Shown piece after piece: positions 26,477 to 38,714 of a stretch of DNA of 64,000 nt. The first letter of the stretch is position 1. Each line of letters begins with the position of its first letter. This stretch comes from Oasisia sp. SBJ-2009 (lineage: Eukaryota > Annelida > Polychaeta > Sabellida > Siboglinidae), in contig OZ024867.1 of assembly GCA_964017155.1 (NCBI GenBank), positions 16,626,262 through 16,690,261 on the forward strand. Reading direction: 5' to 3'. Position numbers and translations under genes: made by a program. The notes beneath the pieces are model-generated. The model was not told the origin of the DNA. It ran no database searches and saw nothing but the letters and a program-made list of their open reading frames with translations.

Positions 26477-28118
26477 GGTGTGTAAGACCTGGTGTGTAAG
26501 ATATGGTGTGTAAGACTTGGTGTGTAAGACTTAGTGTGTAAGACATGGTGTTTAGGACATGGTGTGTAAGACATGGTGTGTAAGACTTGGTGTGTAAGAC
26601 TTAGTGTGTAAGACATGGTGTTTAAGACATGGTGTGTAAGACATGGTGTGTAAGACTTGGTGTGAAAGACTTGATGTGTAAGACTTGTTGTGTAAGATTT
26701 GGTGTGTAAGACTTGGTGTGTAAGACTTGGTGTGTAAGACTCGGTGTGTAAGACATGGTGTGTAAGACTTGGTGTGTAAGTCTTAGTGTGTAAGACATGG
26801 TGTTTAAGACATGGTGTGTAGGACATGGTGTGTAAGACTTGGTGTGTAAAACTTGGTGTGTAAGACATGGTTTGTAAGACCTGGTGTGTAAGACATGGTG
26901 TGTAAGACCTGGTGTGTAAGACATGGTGTGTAAGACTTGATGTGTAAGACCTGGTGTGTAAGACTTGGTGTGTAAGACATGGTGTGTAATACTTGATGTG
27001 TCAGACTTGATGTGTACGACATGGTGTGTAAGCCCTGGTGTGTAAGACATGGTGTGTAAGACCTGGTGTGTAAGACATGGTGTGTAAGACTTGGTGTGTA
27101 AGACTTGGTGTGTAAGACTTGGTGTGTAAGCCCTGGTGTGTAAGACATGGTGTGTAAGACCTGGTGTGTAAGACATGGTGTGTAAGACTTGGTGTGTAAG
27201 ACTTAGTGTGGAAGACATGGTGTTTAAGACATGGTGTGTAAGACATGGTGTGTAAGACTTGGTGTGAAAGACTTGATGTGTAAGACTTGATGTGTAAGAT
27301 TTGGTGTGTAAGACTTGGTGTGTAAAACATGGTGTATAAGACATGGTGTGTAAGACTTGGTGTTTAAGACTTGGTGTGAAAGACTTGATGTGTAAGACTT
27401 GATGTGTAAGACTTCATGTGTAAGACTTGGTGAGTAAGACTTGGTGTGTAAGACTTGGTGTGTAAGACAGGGTGTGAAAGACATGGTGTGTAAGACTTGG
27501 TGTGTAAAACATGGTGTGTAAGACTTGGTGTGTAAGACATGGTGTGTAAGACATGGTGTGTAAGACCTGGTGTGTAAGACATGGTGTGTAAGACTTGATG
27601 TGTAAGACCTGGAGTGTAAGACTTGGTGTGTAAGACATGGTGTGTAATACTTGATGTGTCAGACTTGATGTGTACGACATGGTGTGTAAGCCCTGGTGTG
27701 TAAGACATGGTGTGTAAGACCTGCTGTGTAAGACATGGTGTGTAAGACTTGGTGTGTAAGACTTGATGTGTAAGACTTGGTGTGTAAGACTTGGTGTGTA
27801 AGACTTGGTGTGTAAGACATGGTGTGTTATACTTGATGTGTAAGATTTGATGTGTAAGACAGGGTGTGAAAGACATGGTGTGTAAGACTTGGTGTGTAAG
27901 TCATGGTGTGTAAGACTTGGTGTGTAAGACATGGTGTGTAAGATATGGTGTGTAAGACTTGGTGTGTAACACATGGTGTGTAAGACTTGGTGTGTAAGAC
28001 ATGGTGTGTAGGACATGGTGTGTAGGACATGGTGTGTAAGACTTGGTGTGTAAAACTTGGTGTGTAAGACTAGGTGTGTAAGACTTGGTGTGTAAGACAT
28101 GGTGTGTAAGACTTGGTG
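25500..28118. repeat. Internal duplication, copy 1 (3780-bp offset)
   Basis: This block matches 29280-31912 at +3780 bp (270 units), changing to +3794 after one extra GATGTGTAAGACTT unit near 31079. Base differences include 25747 (A here, C at 29527) and 25862 (A here, G at 29642). Both copies contain CCTCGTGTG and GGAAGACCTGG markers. The boundaries are approximate; left of 25500 the match continues with a two-unit slip. Confidence 0.78.
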
Positions 28119-29279
28119 TGTAAGACTTGGTGTGTAAGACTTGGTGTGTAAAACATGGTGTATAAGACATGGTGTGTAAGACTTGGTGTTTAAGACTTGG
28201 TGTGAAAGACTTGATGTGTAAGACTTGGTGAGTAAGACTTGGTGTGTAAGACTTGGTGTGTAAGACAGGGTGTGAAAGACATGGTGTGTAAGACTTGGTG
28301 TGTAAAACATGGTGTGTAAGACTTGGTGTGTAAGACATGGTGTGTAAGACATGGTGTGTAAGACCTGGTGTGTAAGACATGGTGTGTAAGACTTGATGTG
28401 TAAGACCTGGAGTGTAAGACTTGGTGTGTAAGACATGGTGTGTAATACTTGATGTGTCAGACTTGATGTGTACGACATGGTGTGTAAGCCCTGGTGTGTA
28501 AGACATGGTGTGTAAGACCTGCTGTGTAAGACATGGTGTGTAAGACTTGGTGTGTAAGACTTGGTGTGTAAGACTTGGTGTGTAAGCCCTGGTGTGTAAG
28601 ACATGGTGTGTAAGACCTGGTGTGTAAGACATGGTGTGTAAGACTTGGTGTGTAAGACTTAGTGTGTAAGACATGGTGTTTAAGACATGGTGTGTAAGAC
28701 ATGGTGTGTAAGACTTGGTGTGTAAGACTTAGTGTGTAAGACATGGTGTTTAAGACATGGTGTGTAAGACATGGTGTGTAAGACTTGGTGTGTAAGACTT
28801 AGTGTGTAAGACATGGTGTTTAAGACATGGTGTGTAAGACATGGTGTGTAAGACTTGGTGTGAAAGACTTGATGTGTAAGACTTGTTGTGTAAGATTTGG
28901 TGTGTAAGACTTGGTGTGTAAAACATTATGTGTAAGACATGGTGTGTAAGACTTGGTGTGAAAGACTTGATGTGTAAGACTTGATGTGTAAGACTTGATG
29001 TGTAAGACTTGATGTGTAAGACTTGATGTGTAAGACTTGGTGAGGAAGACTTGATGTGTAAGACTTGGTGTGTAAGACATGGTGTGTAAGACATGGTGTG
29101 TAGGACATGGTGTGTAGGACATGGTGTGTAAGACTTGGTGTGTAAAAATTGGTGTGTAAGACATGGTGTGTAAGCCCTGGTGTGTAAGACTTGATGTGTA
29201 AGACTTGATGTGTATGACTTGGTGTGTAAGACTTGGTGTGTAAGACATGGTGTGTTATACTTGATGTGTAAGATTTGAT

Positions 29280-31912
29280 GTGTAAGACTTGGTGTGTAAG
29301 ACATGGTGTGTAAGACTTGATGTGTAAGACATTGTGTGTAAGACTTGGTGTGTAAGACATGGTGTGTAAGACTTGGTGTGTAAGACTCGGTGTGTAAGAC
29401 ATGGTGTGTAAGACATGGTGTGTAAGACATGGTGTGGAAGACCTGGTGTGTAAGACATGGTGTGTAAGACCTCGTGTGTAAGACTTGGTGTGTAAGACTT
29501 GATGTGTAAGACTTGATGTGTAAGACCTGGTGTGTAAGACATGGTGTGTAAGACTTGGTGTGTAAGACTTGGTGTGTAAGACTTGGTGTGTAAGCCCTGG
29601 TGTGTAAGACATGGTGTGTAAGACCTGGTGTGTAAGACATGGTGTGTAAGACTTGGTGTGTAAGACTTAGTGTGGAAGACATGGTGTTTAAGACATGGTG
29701 TGTAAGACATGGTGTGTAAGACTTGGTGTGAAAGACTTGATGTGTAAGATTTGGTGTGTAAGACTTGGTGTGTAAAACATGGTGTATAAGACATGGTGTG
29801 TAAGACTTGGTGTTTAAGACTTGGTGTGAAAGACTTGATGTGTAAGACTTGATGTGTAAGACTTGATGTGTAAGACTTGGTGAGTAAGACTTGGTGTGTA
29901 AGACTTGGTGTGTAAGACAGGGTGTGAAAGACATGGTGTGTAAGACTTGGTGTGTAAAACATGGTGTGTAAGACTTGGTGTGTAAGACATGGTGTGTAAG
30001 ACATGGTGTGTAAGACCTGGTGTGTAAGACATGGTGTGTAAGACTTGATGTGTAAGACCTGGAGTGTAAGACTTGGTGTGTAAGACATGGTGTGTAATAC
30101 TTGATGTGTCAGACTTGATGTGTACGACATGGTGTGTAAGCCCTGGTGTGTAAGACATGGTGTGTAAGACCTGCTGTGTAAGACATGGTGTGTAAGACTT
30201 GGTGTGTAAGACTTGGTGTGTAAGACTTGGTGCGTAAGCCCTGGTGTGTAAGACATGGTGTGTAAGACTTGGTGTGTAAGACATGGTGTGTAAGACTTGG
30301 TGTGTAAGACTTAGTGTGTAAGACATGGTGTTTAAGACATGGTGTGTAAGACATGGTGTGTAAGACTTGGTGTGTAAGACTTAGTGTGTAAGACATGGTG
30401 TTTAAGACATGGTGTGTAAGACATGGTGTGTAAGACTTGGTGTGAAAGACTTGATGTGTAAGACTTGTTGTGTAAGATTTGGTGTGTAAGACTTGGTGTG
30501 TAAGACTTGGTGTGTAAGACTCGGTGTGTAAGACATGGTGTGTAAGACTTGGTGTGTAAGTCTTAGTGTGTAAGACATGGTGTTTAAGACATGGTGTGTA
30601 GGACATGGTGTGTAAGACTTGGTGTGTAAAACTTGGTGTGTAAGACATGGTTTGTAAGACCTGGTGTGTAAGACATGGTGTGTAAGACCTGGTGTGTAAG
30701 ACATGGTGTGTAAGACTTGATGTGTAAGACCTGGTGTGTAAGACTTGGTGTGTAAGACATGGTGTGTAATACTTGATGTGTCAGACTTGATGTGTACGAC
30801 ATGGTGTGTAAGCCCTGGTGTGTAAGACATGGTGTGTAAGACCTGGTGTGTAAGACATGGTGTGTAAGACTTGGTGTGTAAGACTTGGTGTGTAAGACTT
30901 GGTGTGTAAGCCCTGGTGTGTAAGACATGGTGTGTAAGACCTGGTGTGTAAGACATGGTGTGTAAGACTTGGTGTGTAAGACTTAGTGTGGAAGACATGG
31001 TGTTTAAGACATGGTGTGTAAGACATGGTGTGTAAGACTTGGTGTGAAAGACTTGATGTGTAAGACTTGATGTGTAAGACTTGATGTGTAAGATTTGGTG
31101 TGTAAGACTTGGTGTGTAAAACATGGTGTATAAGACATGGTGTGTAAGACTTGGTGTTTAAGACTTGGTGTGAAAGACTTGATGTGTAAGACTTGATGTG
31201 TAAGACTTGATGTGTAAGACTTGGTGAGTAAGACTTGGTGTGTAAGACTTGGTGTGTAAGACAGGGTGTGAAAGACATGGTGTGTAAGACTTGGTGTGTA
31301 AAACATGGTGTGTAAGACTTGGTGTGTAAGACATGGTGTGTAAGACATGGTGTGTAAGACCTGGTGTGTAAGACATGGTGTGTAAGACTTGATGTGTAAG
31401 ACCTGGAGTGTAAGACTTGGTGTGTAAGACATGGTGTGTAATACTTGATGTGTCAGACTTGATGTGTACGACATGGTGTGTAAGCCCTGGTGTGTAAGAC
31501 ATGGTGTGTAAGACCTGCTGTGTAAGACATGGTGTGTAAGACTTGGTGTGTAAGACTTGATGTGTAAGACTTGGTGTGTAAGACTTGGTGTGTAAGACTT
31601 GGTGTGTAAGACATGGTGTGTTATACTTGATGTGTAAGATTTGATGTGTAAGACAGGGTGTGAAAGACATGGTGTGTAAGACTTGGTGTGTAAGTCATGG
31701 TGTGTAAGACTTGGTGTGTAAGACATGGTGTGTAAGATATGGTGTGTAAGACTTGGTGTGTAACACATGGTGTGTAAGACTTGGTGTGTAAGACATGGTG
31801 TGTAGGACATGGTGTGTAGGACATGGTGTGTAAGACTTGGTGTGTAAAACTTGGTGTGTAAGACTAGGTGTGTAAGACTTGGTGTGTAAGACATGGTGTG
31901 TAAGACTTGGTG
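29280..31912. repeat. Internal duplication, copy 2 (3780-bp offset)
   Basis: This is the second copy of about 25500-28118. It carries one additional unit near 31079 and a GGTGCGTAAG variant at about 30230 that I did not see in the other copy. The two copies part near 28118 and 31912, where this one continues with GTAACACATGG units. Confidence 0.78.
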
Positions 31913-34900
31913 TGTAACACATGGTGTGTAAGACATGGTGTGTAAGACTTGGTGAGTAACACATGGTGTGTAAGACTTGGTGTGTAAGACTTGGTATGTA
32001 AAACTTGGTGTGTAAGACATGGTGTGTAAGACCTGGTGTGTAAGACATGGTGTGTAAGACCTGGTGTGTAAGACATGGTGTGTAAGACTTGATGTGTAAG
32101 ACCTGGTGTGTAAGACTTGGTGTGTAAGACATGGTGTGTAATACTTGATGTGTCAGACTTGATGTGTACGACATGGTGTGTAAGCCCTGGTGTGTAAGAC
32201 ATGGTGTGTAAGACCTGGTGTGAAAGACATGGTGTGTAAGACTTGATGTGTAAGACCTGGTGTGTAAGACTTTGTGTGTATGACATGGTGTGTAATACTT
32301 GATGTGTAAGACTTGATGTGTACGACATTGTGTGTAAGCCCTGGTGTGTAAGACATGGTGTGTAAGACCTGGTGTGTAAGACATGGTGTGTAAGACTTGG
32401 TGTGTAAGACTTAGTGTGTAAGACATGGTGTTTAAGACATGGTGTGTAAGACATGGTGTGTAAGACTTGGTGTGAAAGACTTGATGTTTAAGACTTGATG
32501 TGTAAGACTTGGTGTGTAAGACTTGGTGTGTAAGACATGGTGTGTAAGACTTGGTGTTTAAGACTTGGTGTGAAAGACTTGATGTGTAAGACTTGATGTG
32601 TAAGACTTGATGTGTAAGACTTGGTGAGTAAGACTTGGTGTGTAAGACTTGGTGTGTAAGGCAGGGTGTGAAAGACATGGTATGTAAGACTTGGTGTGTA
32701 AGACATGGTGTGTAAGACTTGGTGTGTAAGACATGGTGTGTAAGACTTGGTGTGTAAGACATGGTGTGTAAGACATGGTGTGTAAGACTTGGTGTGTAAC
32801 ACATGGTGTGTAAGACTTGGTGTGTAAGACATGGTGTGTAGGACATGGTGTGTAGGACATGGTGTGTAAGACTTGGTGTGTAAGACTTGATGTGTAAGAC
32901 TTGATGTGTATGATTTGGTGTGTAAGACTTGGTGTGTAAGACATGGTGTGTTATACTTGATGTGTAAGATTTGATGTGTAAGACATGGTGTGTAAGACAT
33001 GGTGTGTAAGACTTGGTGTGTAAGACATGGTGTGTAAGACTTGATGTGTAAGACATTGTGTGTAAGACTTGGTGTGTAAGACATGGTGTGTAAGACTTGG
33101 TGTGTAAGACTCGGTGTGTAAGACATGGTGTGTAAGACATGGTGTGTAAGACATGGTGTGGAAGACCTGGTGTGTAAGACATGGTGTGTAAGACCTCGTG
33201 TGTAAGACTTGGTGTGTAAGACTTGATGTGTAAGACTTGATGTGTAAGACTTGGTGTGTAAGACCAGGTGTGTAAGACTTGGTGTGTAAGACTTGTTGTG
33301 TACGCCATGGTGTGTAAGACTTGGTGTGTAAGACATGGTGTGTAAGACTTGGTGTGTAAGACATGGTGTGTAAGACTTGGTGTGTAAGACTTGTTGTGAA
33401 AGACTTGATGTGTAAGACTTGATGTGTAAGACTTGATGTGTAAGACTTGGTGTGTAAGACTTGATTTGTATGACTTGGTGTGAAACACTTGATGTGTAAG
33501 ACTTGATGTGTAAGACTTGATGTGTAAGACTTGGTGTGTAAGACTTGGTGTGTAAGACTTGGTGTGTAAGACATGGTGTGTTATACTTGATGTGTAAGAT
33601 TTGATGTGTAAGACAGGGTGTGAAAGACATGGTGTGTAAGACTTGGTGTGTAAGACATGGTGTGTAAGACTTGATGTGTAAGACATGGTGTGTAAGACTA
33701 GGTGTATAAGACATGGTGTGTACGACATGGTGTGTAAGACTTGGTGTGTAACTCATGGTGTGTAAGACTTGGTGTGTAAGACATGGTGTGTAGGACATGG
33801 TGTGTAGGACATGGTGTGTAAGACTTGGTGTGTAAAACTTGGTGTGTAAGACATGGTGTGTAAGACCTGGTGTGTAAGACATGGTGTGTAAGACCTGGTG
33901 TGAAAGACATGGTGTGTAAGACTTGATGTGTAAGACCTGGTGTGTAAGACTTTGTGTGTATGACATGGTGTGTAATACTTGATGTGTAAGACTTGATGTG
34001 TACGACATTGTGTGTAAGCCCTGGTGTGTAAGACATGGTGTGTAAGACCTGGTGTGTAAGACATGGTGTGTAAGACTTGGTGTGTAAGACTTAGTGTGTA
34101 AGACATGGTGTTTAAGACATGGTGTGTAAGACATGGTGTGTAAGACTTGGTGTGAAAGACTTGATGTTTAAGACTTGATGTGTAAGACTTGGTGTGTAAG
34201 ACTTGGTGTGTAAGACATGGTGTGTAAGACTTGGTGTGTAAGACTTGGTGTGAAAGACTTGATGTGTAAGACTTGATGTGTAAGACTTGATGTGTAAGAC
34301 TTGGTGTGTAAGACTTGATGTGTAAGACTTGGTGTGAAACACTTGATATGTAAGACTTGATGTGTAAGACTTGGTGTGTAAGACATGGTGTGTAAGACTT
34401 GGTGTGTAAGACTCGGTGTGTAAGACATGGTGTGTAAGACTTGGTGTGTAAGTCTTAGTGTGTAAGACATGGTGTTTAAGACATGGTGTGTAGGACACGG
34501 TGTGTAAGACTTGGTGTGTAAAACTTGGTGTGTAAGACATGGTTTGTAAGACCTGGTGTGTAAGACATGGTGTGTAAGACCTGGTGTGTAAGACATGGTG
34601 TGTAAGACTTGATGTGTAAGACCTGGTGTGTAAGACTTGGTGTGTAAGACATGGTGTGTAATACTTGATGTGTCAGACTTGATGTGTACGACATGGTGTG
34701 TAAGCCCTGGTGTGTAAGACATGGTGTGTAAGACCTGGTGTGTAAGACATGGTGTGTAAGACTTGGTGTGTAAGACTTGGTGTGTAAGACATGGTGTGTT
34801 ATACTTGATGTGTAAGATTTGATGTGTAAGACAGGGTGTGAAAGACATGGTGTGTAAGACTTGGTGTGTAAGACATGGTGTGTAAGACTTGATGTGTAAG

Positions 34901-35252
34901 ACATGGTGTGTAGGACATGGTGTGTAAGACTTGGTGTGTAAAACGTGGTGTGTAAGACATGGTGTGTAAGACCTGGTGTGTAAGACATGGTGTGTAAGAC
35001 CTGGTGTGAAAGACATGGTGTGTAAGACTTGATGTGTAAGACCTGGTGTGTAAGACTTTGTGTGTATGACATGGTGTGTAATACTTGATGTGTAAGACTT
35101 GATGTGTACGACATTGTGTGTAAGCCCTGGTGTGTAAGACATGGTGTGTAAGACATGGTGTGTAAGACTTGGTGTGAAAGACTTGATGTGTAAGATTTGG
35201 TGTGTAAGACTTGGTGTGTAAAACATGGTGTATAAGACATGGTGTGTAAGAC

Positions 35253-35254
35253 TC
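35253..35254. other. 2-bp phase-shifting insertion, related copy
   Basis: The same GACTCTTGG change occurs here with matching flanks (GTATAAGACATGG upstream, GTGTTTAAG downstream). This indicates a copied event rather than an independent one. Confidence 0.9.
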
Positions 35255-37580
35255 TTGGTGTTTAAGACTTGGTGTGAAAGACTTGATGTGTAAGACTTGA
35301 TGTGTAAGACTTGATGTGTAAGACTTGGTGAGTAAGACTTGGTGTGTAAGACTTGGTGTGTAAGACAGGGTGTGAAAGACATGGTGTGTAAGACCTGGTG
35401 TGTAAGACATGGTGTGTAAGACTTGGTGTTTAAGACTTGGTGTGTAAGACTTGGTGTGTAAGCCCTGGTGTGTAAGACATGGTGTGTAAGACCTGGTGTG
35501 TAAGACATGGTGTGTAAGACTTGGTGTGTAAGACTTAGTGTGGAAGACATGGTGTTTAAGACATGGTGTGTAAGACATGGTGTGTAAGACTTGGTGTGAA
35601 AGACTTGATGTGTAAGACTTGATGTGTAAGATTTGGTGTGTAAGACTTGGTGTGTAAAACATGGTGTATAAGACATGGTGTGTAAGACTTGGTGTTTAAG
35701 ACTTGTTGTGTACGACATGGTGTGTAAGACTTGGTGTGTAAGACATGGTGTGTAAGACTTGGTGTGTAAGACATGGTGTGTAAGACTTGGTGTGTAAGAC
35801 TTGTTGTGAAAGACTTGATGTGTAAGACTTGATGTGTAAGACTTGATGTGTAAGACTTGGTGTGTAAGACTTGATTTGTATGACTTGGTGTGAAACACTT
35901 GATGTGTAAGACTTGATGTGTAAGACTTGATGTGTAAGACTTGGTGTGTAAGACCTGGTGTGTAAGACATGGTGTGTAAGACTTGATGTGTAAGACCTGG
36001 AGTGTAAGACTTGGTGTGTAAGACATGGTGTGTAATACTTGATGTGTCAGACTTGATGTGTACGACATGGTGTGTAAGCCCTGGTGTGTAAGACATGGTG
36101 TGTAAGACCTGCTGTGTAAGACATGGTGTGTAAGACTTGGTGTGTAAGACTTGATGTGTAAGACTTGGTGTGTAAGACTTGGTGTGTAAGACTTGGTGTG
36201 TAAGACATGGTGTGTTATACTTGATGTGTAAGATTTGATGTGTAAGACAGGGTGTGAAAGACATGGTGTGTAAGACTTGGTGTGTAAGTCATGGTGTGTA
36301 AGACTTGGTGTGTAAGACATGGTGTGTAAGATATGGTGTGTAAGACTTGGTGTGTAACACATGGTGTGTAAGACTTGGTGTGTAAGACATGGTGTGTAGG
36401 ACATGGTGTGTAGGACATGGTGTGTAAGACTTGGTGTGTAAAACTTGGTGTGTAAGACTAGGTGTGTAAGACTTGGTGTGTAAGACATGGTGTGTAAGAC
36501 TTGGTGTGTAACACATGGTGTGTAAGACATGGTGTGTAAGACTTGGTGAGTAACACATGGTGTGTAAGACTTGGTGTGTAAGACTTGGTATGTAAAACTT
36601 GGTGTGTAAGACATGGTGTGTAAGACCTGGTGTGTAAGACATGGTGTGTAAGACCTGGTGTGTAAGACATGGTGTGTAAGACTTGATGTGTAAGACCTGG
36701 TGTGTAAGACTTGGTGTGTAAGACATGGTGTGTAATACTTGATGTGTCAGACTTGATGTGTACGACATGGTATGTAAGCCCTGGTGTGTAAGACATGGTG
36801 TGTAAGACCTGGTGTGTAAGACATGGTGTGTAAGACTTGGTGTGTAAGACTTGGTGTGTAAGACTTGGTGTGTAAGCCCTGGTGTGTAAGACATGGTGTG
36901 TAAGACCTGGTGTGTAAGACATGGTGTGTAAGACTTGGTGTGTAAGACTTAGTGTGGAAGACATGGTGTTTAAGACATGGTGTGTAAGACATGGTGTGTA
37001 AGACTTGGTGTGAAAGACTTGATGTGTAAGATTTGGTGTGTAAGACTTGGTGTGTAAAACATGGTGTATAAGACATGGTGTGTAAGACTTGGTGTTTAAG
37101 ACTTGGTGTGAAAGACTTGATGTGTAAGACTTGATGTGTAAGACTTGATGTGTAAGACTTGGTGAGTAAGACTTGGTGTGTAAGACTTGGTGTGTAAGAC
37201 AGGGTGTGAAAGACATGGTGTGTAAGACTTGGTGTGTAAAACATGGTGTGTAAGACTTGGTGTGTAAGACATGGTGTGTAAGACATGGTGTGTAAGACCT
37301 GGTGTGTAAGACATGGTGTGTAAGACTTGATGTGTAAAACCTGGAGTGTAAGGCTTGGTGTGTAAGACATGGTGTGTAATACTTGATGTGTCAGACTTGA
37401 TGTGTACGACATGGTGTGTAAGCCCTGGTGTGTAAGACATGGTGTGTAAGACCTGCTGTGTAAGACATGGTGTGTAAGACTTGGTGTGTAAGACTTGGTG
37501 TGTAAGACTTGGTGTGTAAGCCCTGGTGTGTAAGACATGGTGTGTAAGACCTGGTGTGTAAGACATGGTGTGTAAGACTT

Positions 37581-37594
37581 TTGGTATAAGACTT
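37581..37594. other. Unique rearranged unit
   Basis: The unit reads TTGGTATAAGACTT in place of GGTGTGTAAGACTT. It is still 14 bp, and is best read as a 2-bp gain followed by a 2-bp loss in the same unit plus a substitution. I saw it only here. Confidence 0.8.
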
Positions 37595-38714
37595 AGTGTG
37601 TAAGACATGGTGTTTAAGACATGGTGTGTAAGACCTGGTGTGTAAGACTTGGTGTGTAAGACTTAGTGTGTAAGACATGGTGTTTAAGACATGGTGTGTA
37701 AGACATGGTGTGTAAGACTTGGTGTGAAAGACTTGATGTGTAAGACTTGTTGTGTAAGATTTGGTGTGTAAGACTTGGTGTGTAAAACATGGTGTGTAAG
37801 ACATGGTGTGTAAGACTTGGTGTGAAAGACTTGATGTGTAAGACTTGATGTGTAAGACTTGATGTGTAAGACTTGGTGAGGAAGACTTGGTGTGTAAGAC
37901 TTGGTGTGTAAGGCAGGGTGTGAAAGACATGGTATGTAAGACTTGGTGTGTAAGACATGGTGTGTAAGACTTGGTGTGTAAGACATGGTGTGTAAGACTT
38001 GGTGTGTAAGACATGGTGTGTAAGACATGGTGTGTAAGACTTGGTGTGTAACACATGGTGTGTAAGACTTGGTGTGTAAGACATGGTGTGTAGGACATGG
38101 TGTGTAGGACATGGTGTGTAAGACTTGGTGTGTAAAACTTGGTGTGTAAGACATGGTGTGTAAGCCCTGGTGTGTAAGACTTGATGTGTAAGACTTGATG
38201 TGTATGACTTGGTGTGTAAGACTTGGTGTGTAAGACATGGTGTGTTATACTTGATGTGTAAGATTTGATGTGTAAGACATGGTGTGTAAGACATGGTGTG
38301 TAAGACTTGGTGTGTAAGACATGGTGTGTAATACTTGATGTGTAAGACATTGTGTGTAAGACTTGGTGTGTAAGACATGGTGTGTAAGACTTGGTGTGTA
38401 AGACTCGGTGTGTAAGACATGGTGTGTAAGACATGGTGTGTAAGACATGGTGTGGAAGACCTGGTGTGTAAGACATGGTGTGTAAGACCTCGTGTGTAAG
38501 ACTTGGTGTGTAAGACTTGATGTGTAAGACTTGATGTGTAAGACTTGGTGTGTAAGACCAGGTGTGTAAGACTTGGTGTGTAAGACTTGTTGTGTACGAC
38601 ATGGTGTGTAAGACTTGGTGTGTAAGACATGGTGTGTAAGACTTGGTGTGTAAGACATGGTGTGTAAGACTTGGTGTGTAAGACTTGTTGTGAAAGACTT
38701 GATGTGTAAGACTT

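Larger units (their letters stand above)
25287..38714. repeat. Array segment seen once at the large scale
   Basis: This 13.4-kb part of the 14-bp array lies between the two large copies and has no second copy at the 38714-bp offset within the window. It is made of the same unit families and contains internal duplications: about 25500-28118 matches 29280-31912. It also includes first-family blocks around 33290-34790 and 35540-35950, and several variants seen only once, such as those at 25861, 27415, 28927-28928 and 37581. It would complete one 38,714-bp period with 1-25286. Confidence 0.85.
31913..38714. repeat. Mosaic array region, right part
   Basis: The region alternates second- and third-set variants with short first-family pieces; GATTTGTATGACTT recurs at 33463 and 35873. 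It holds the second 2-bp insertion (about 35253) and the unique rearranged unit at 37581. Its end joins directly to the start of large copy 2 at 38715, where the first-family order resumes. Confidence 0.78.
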
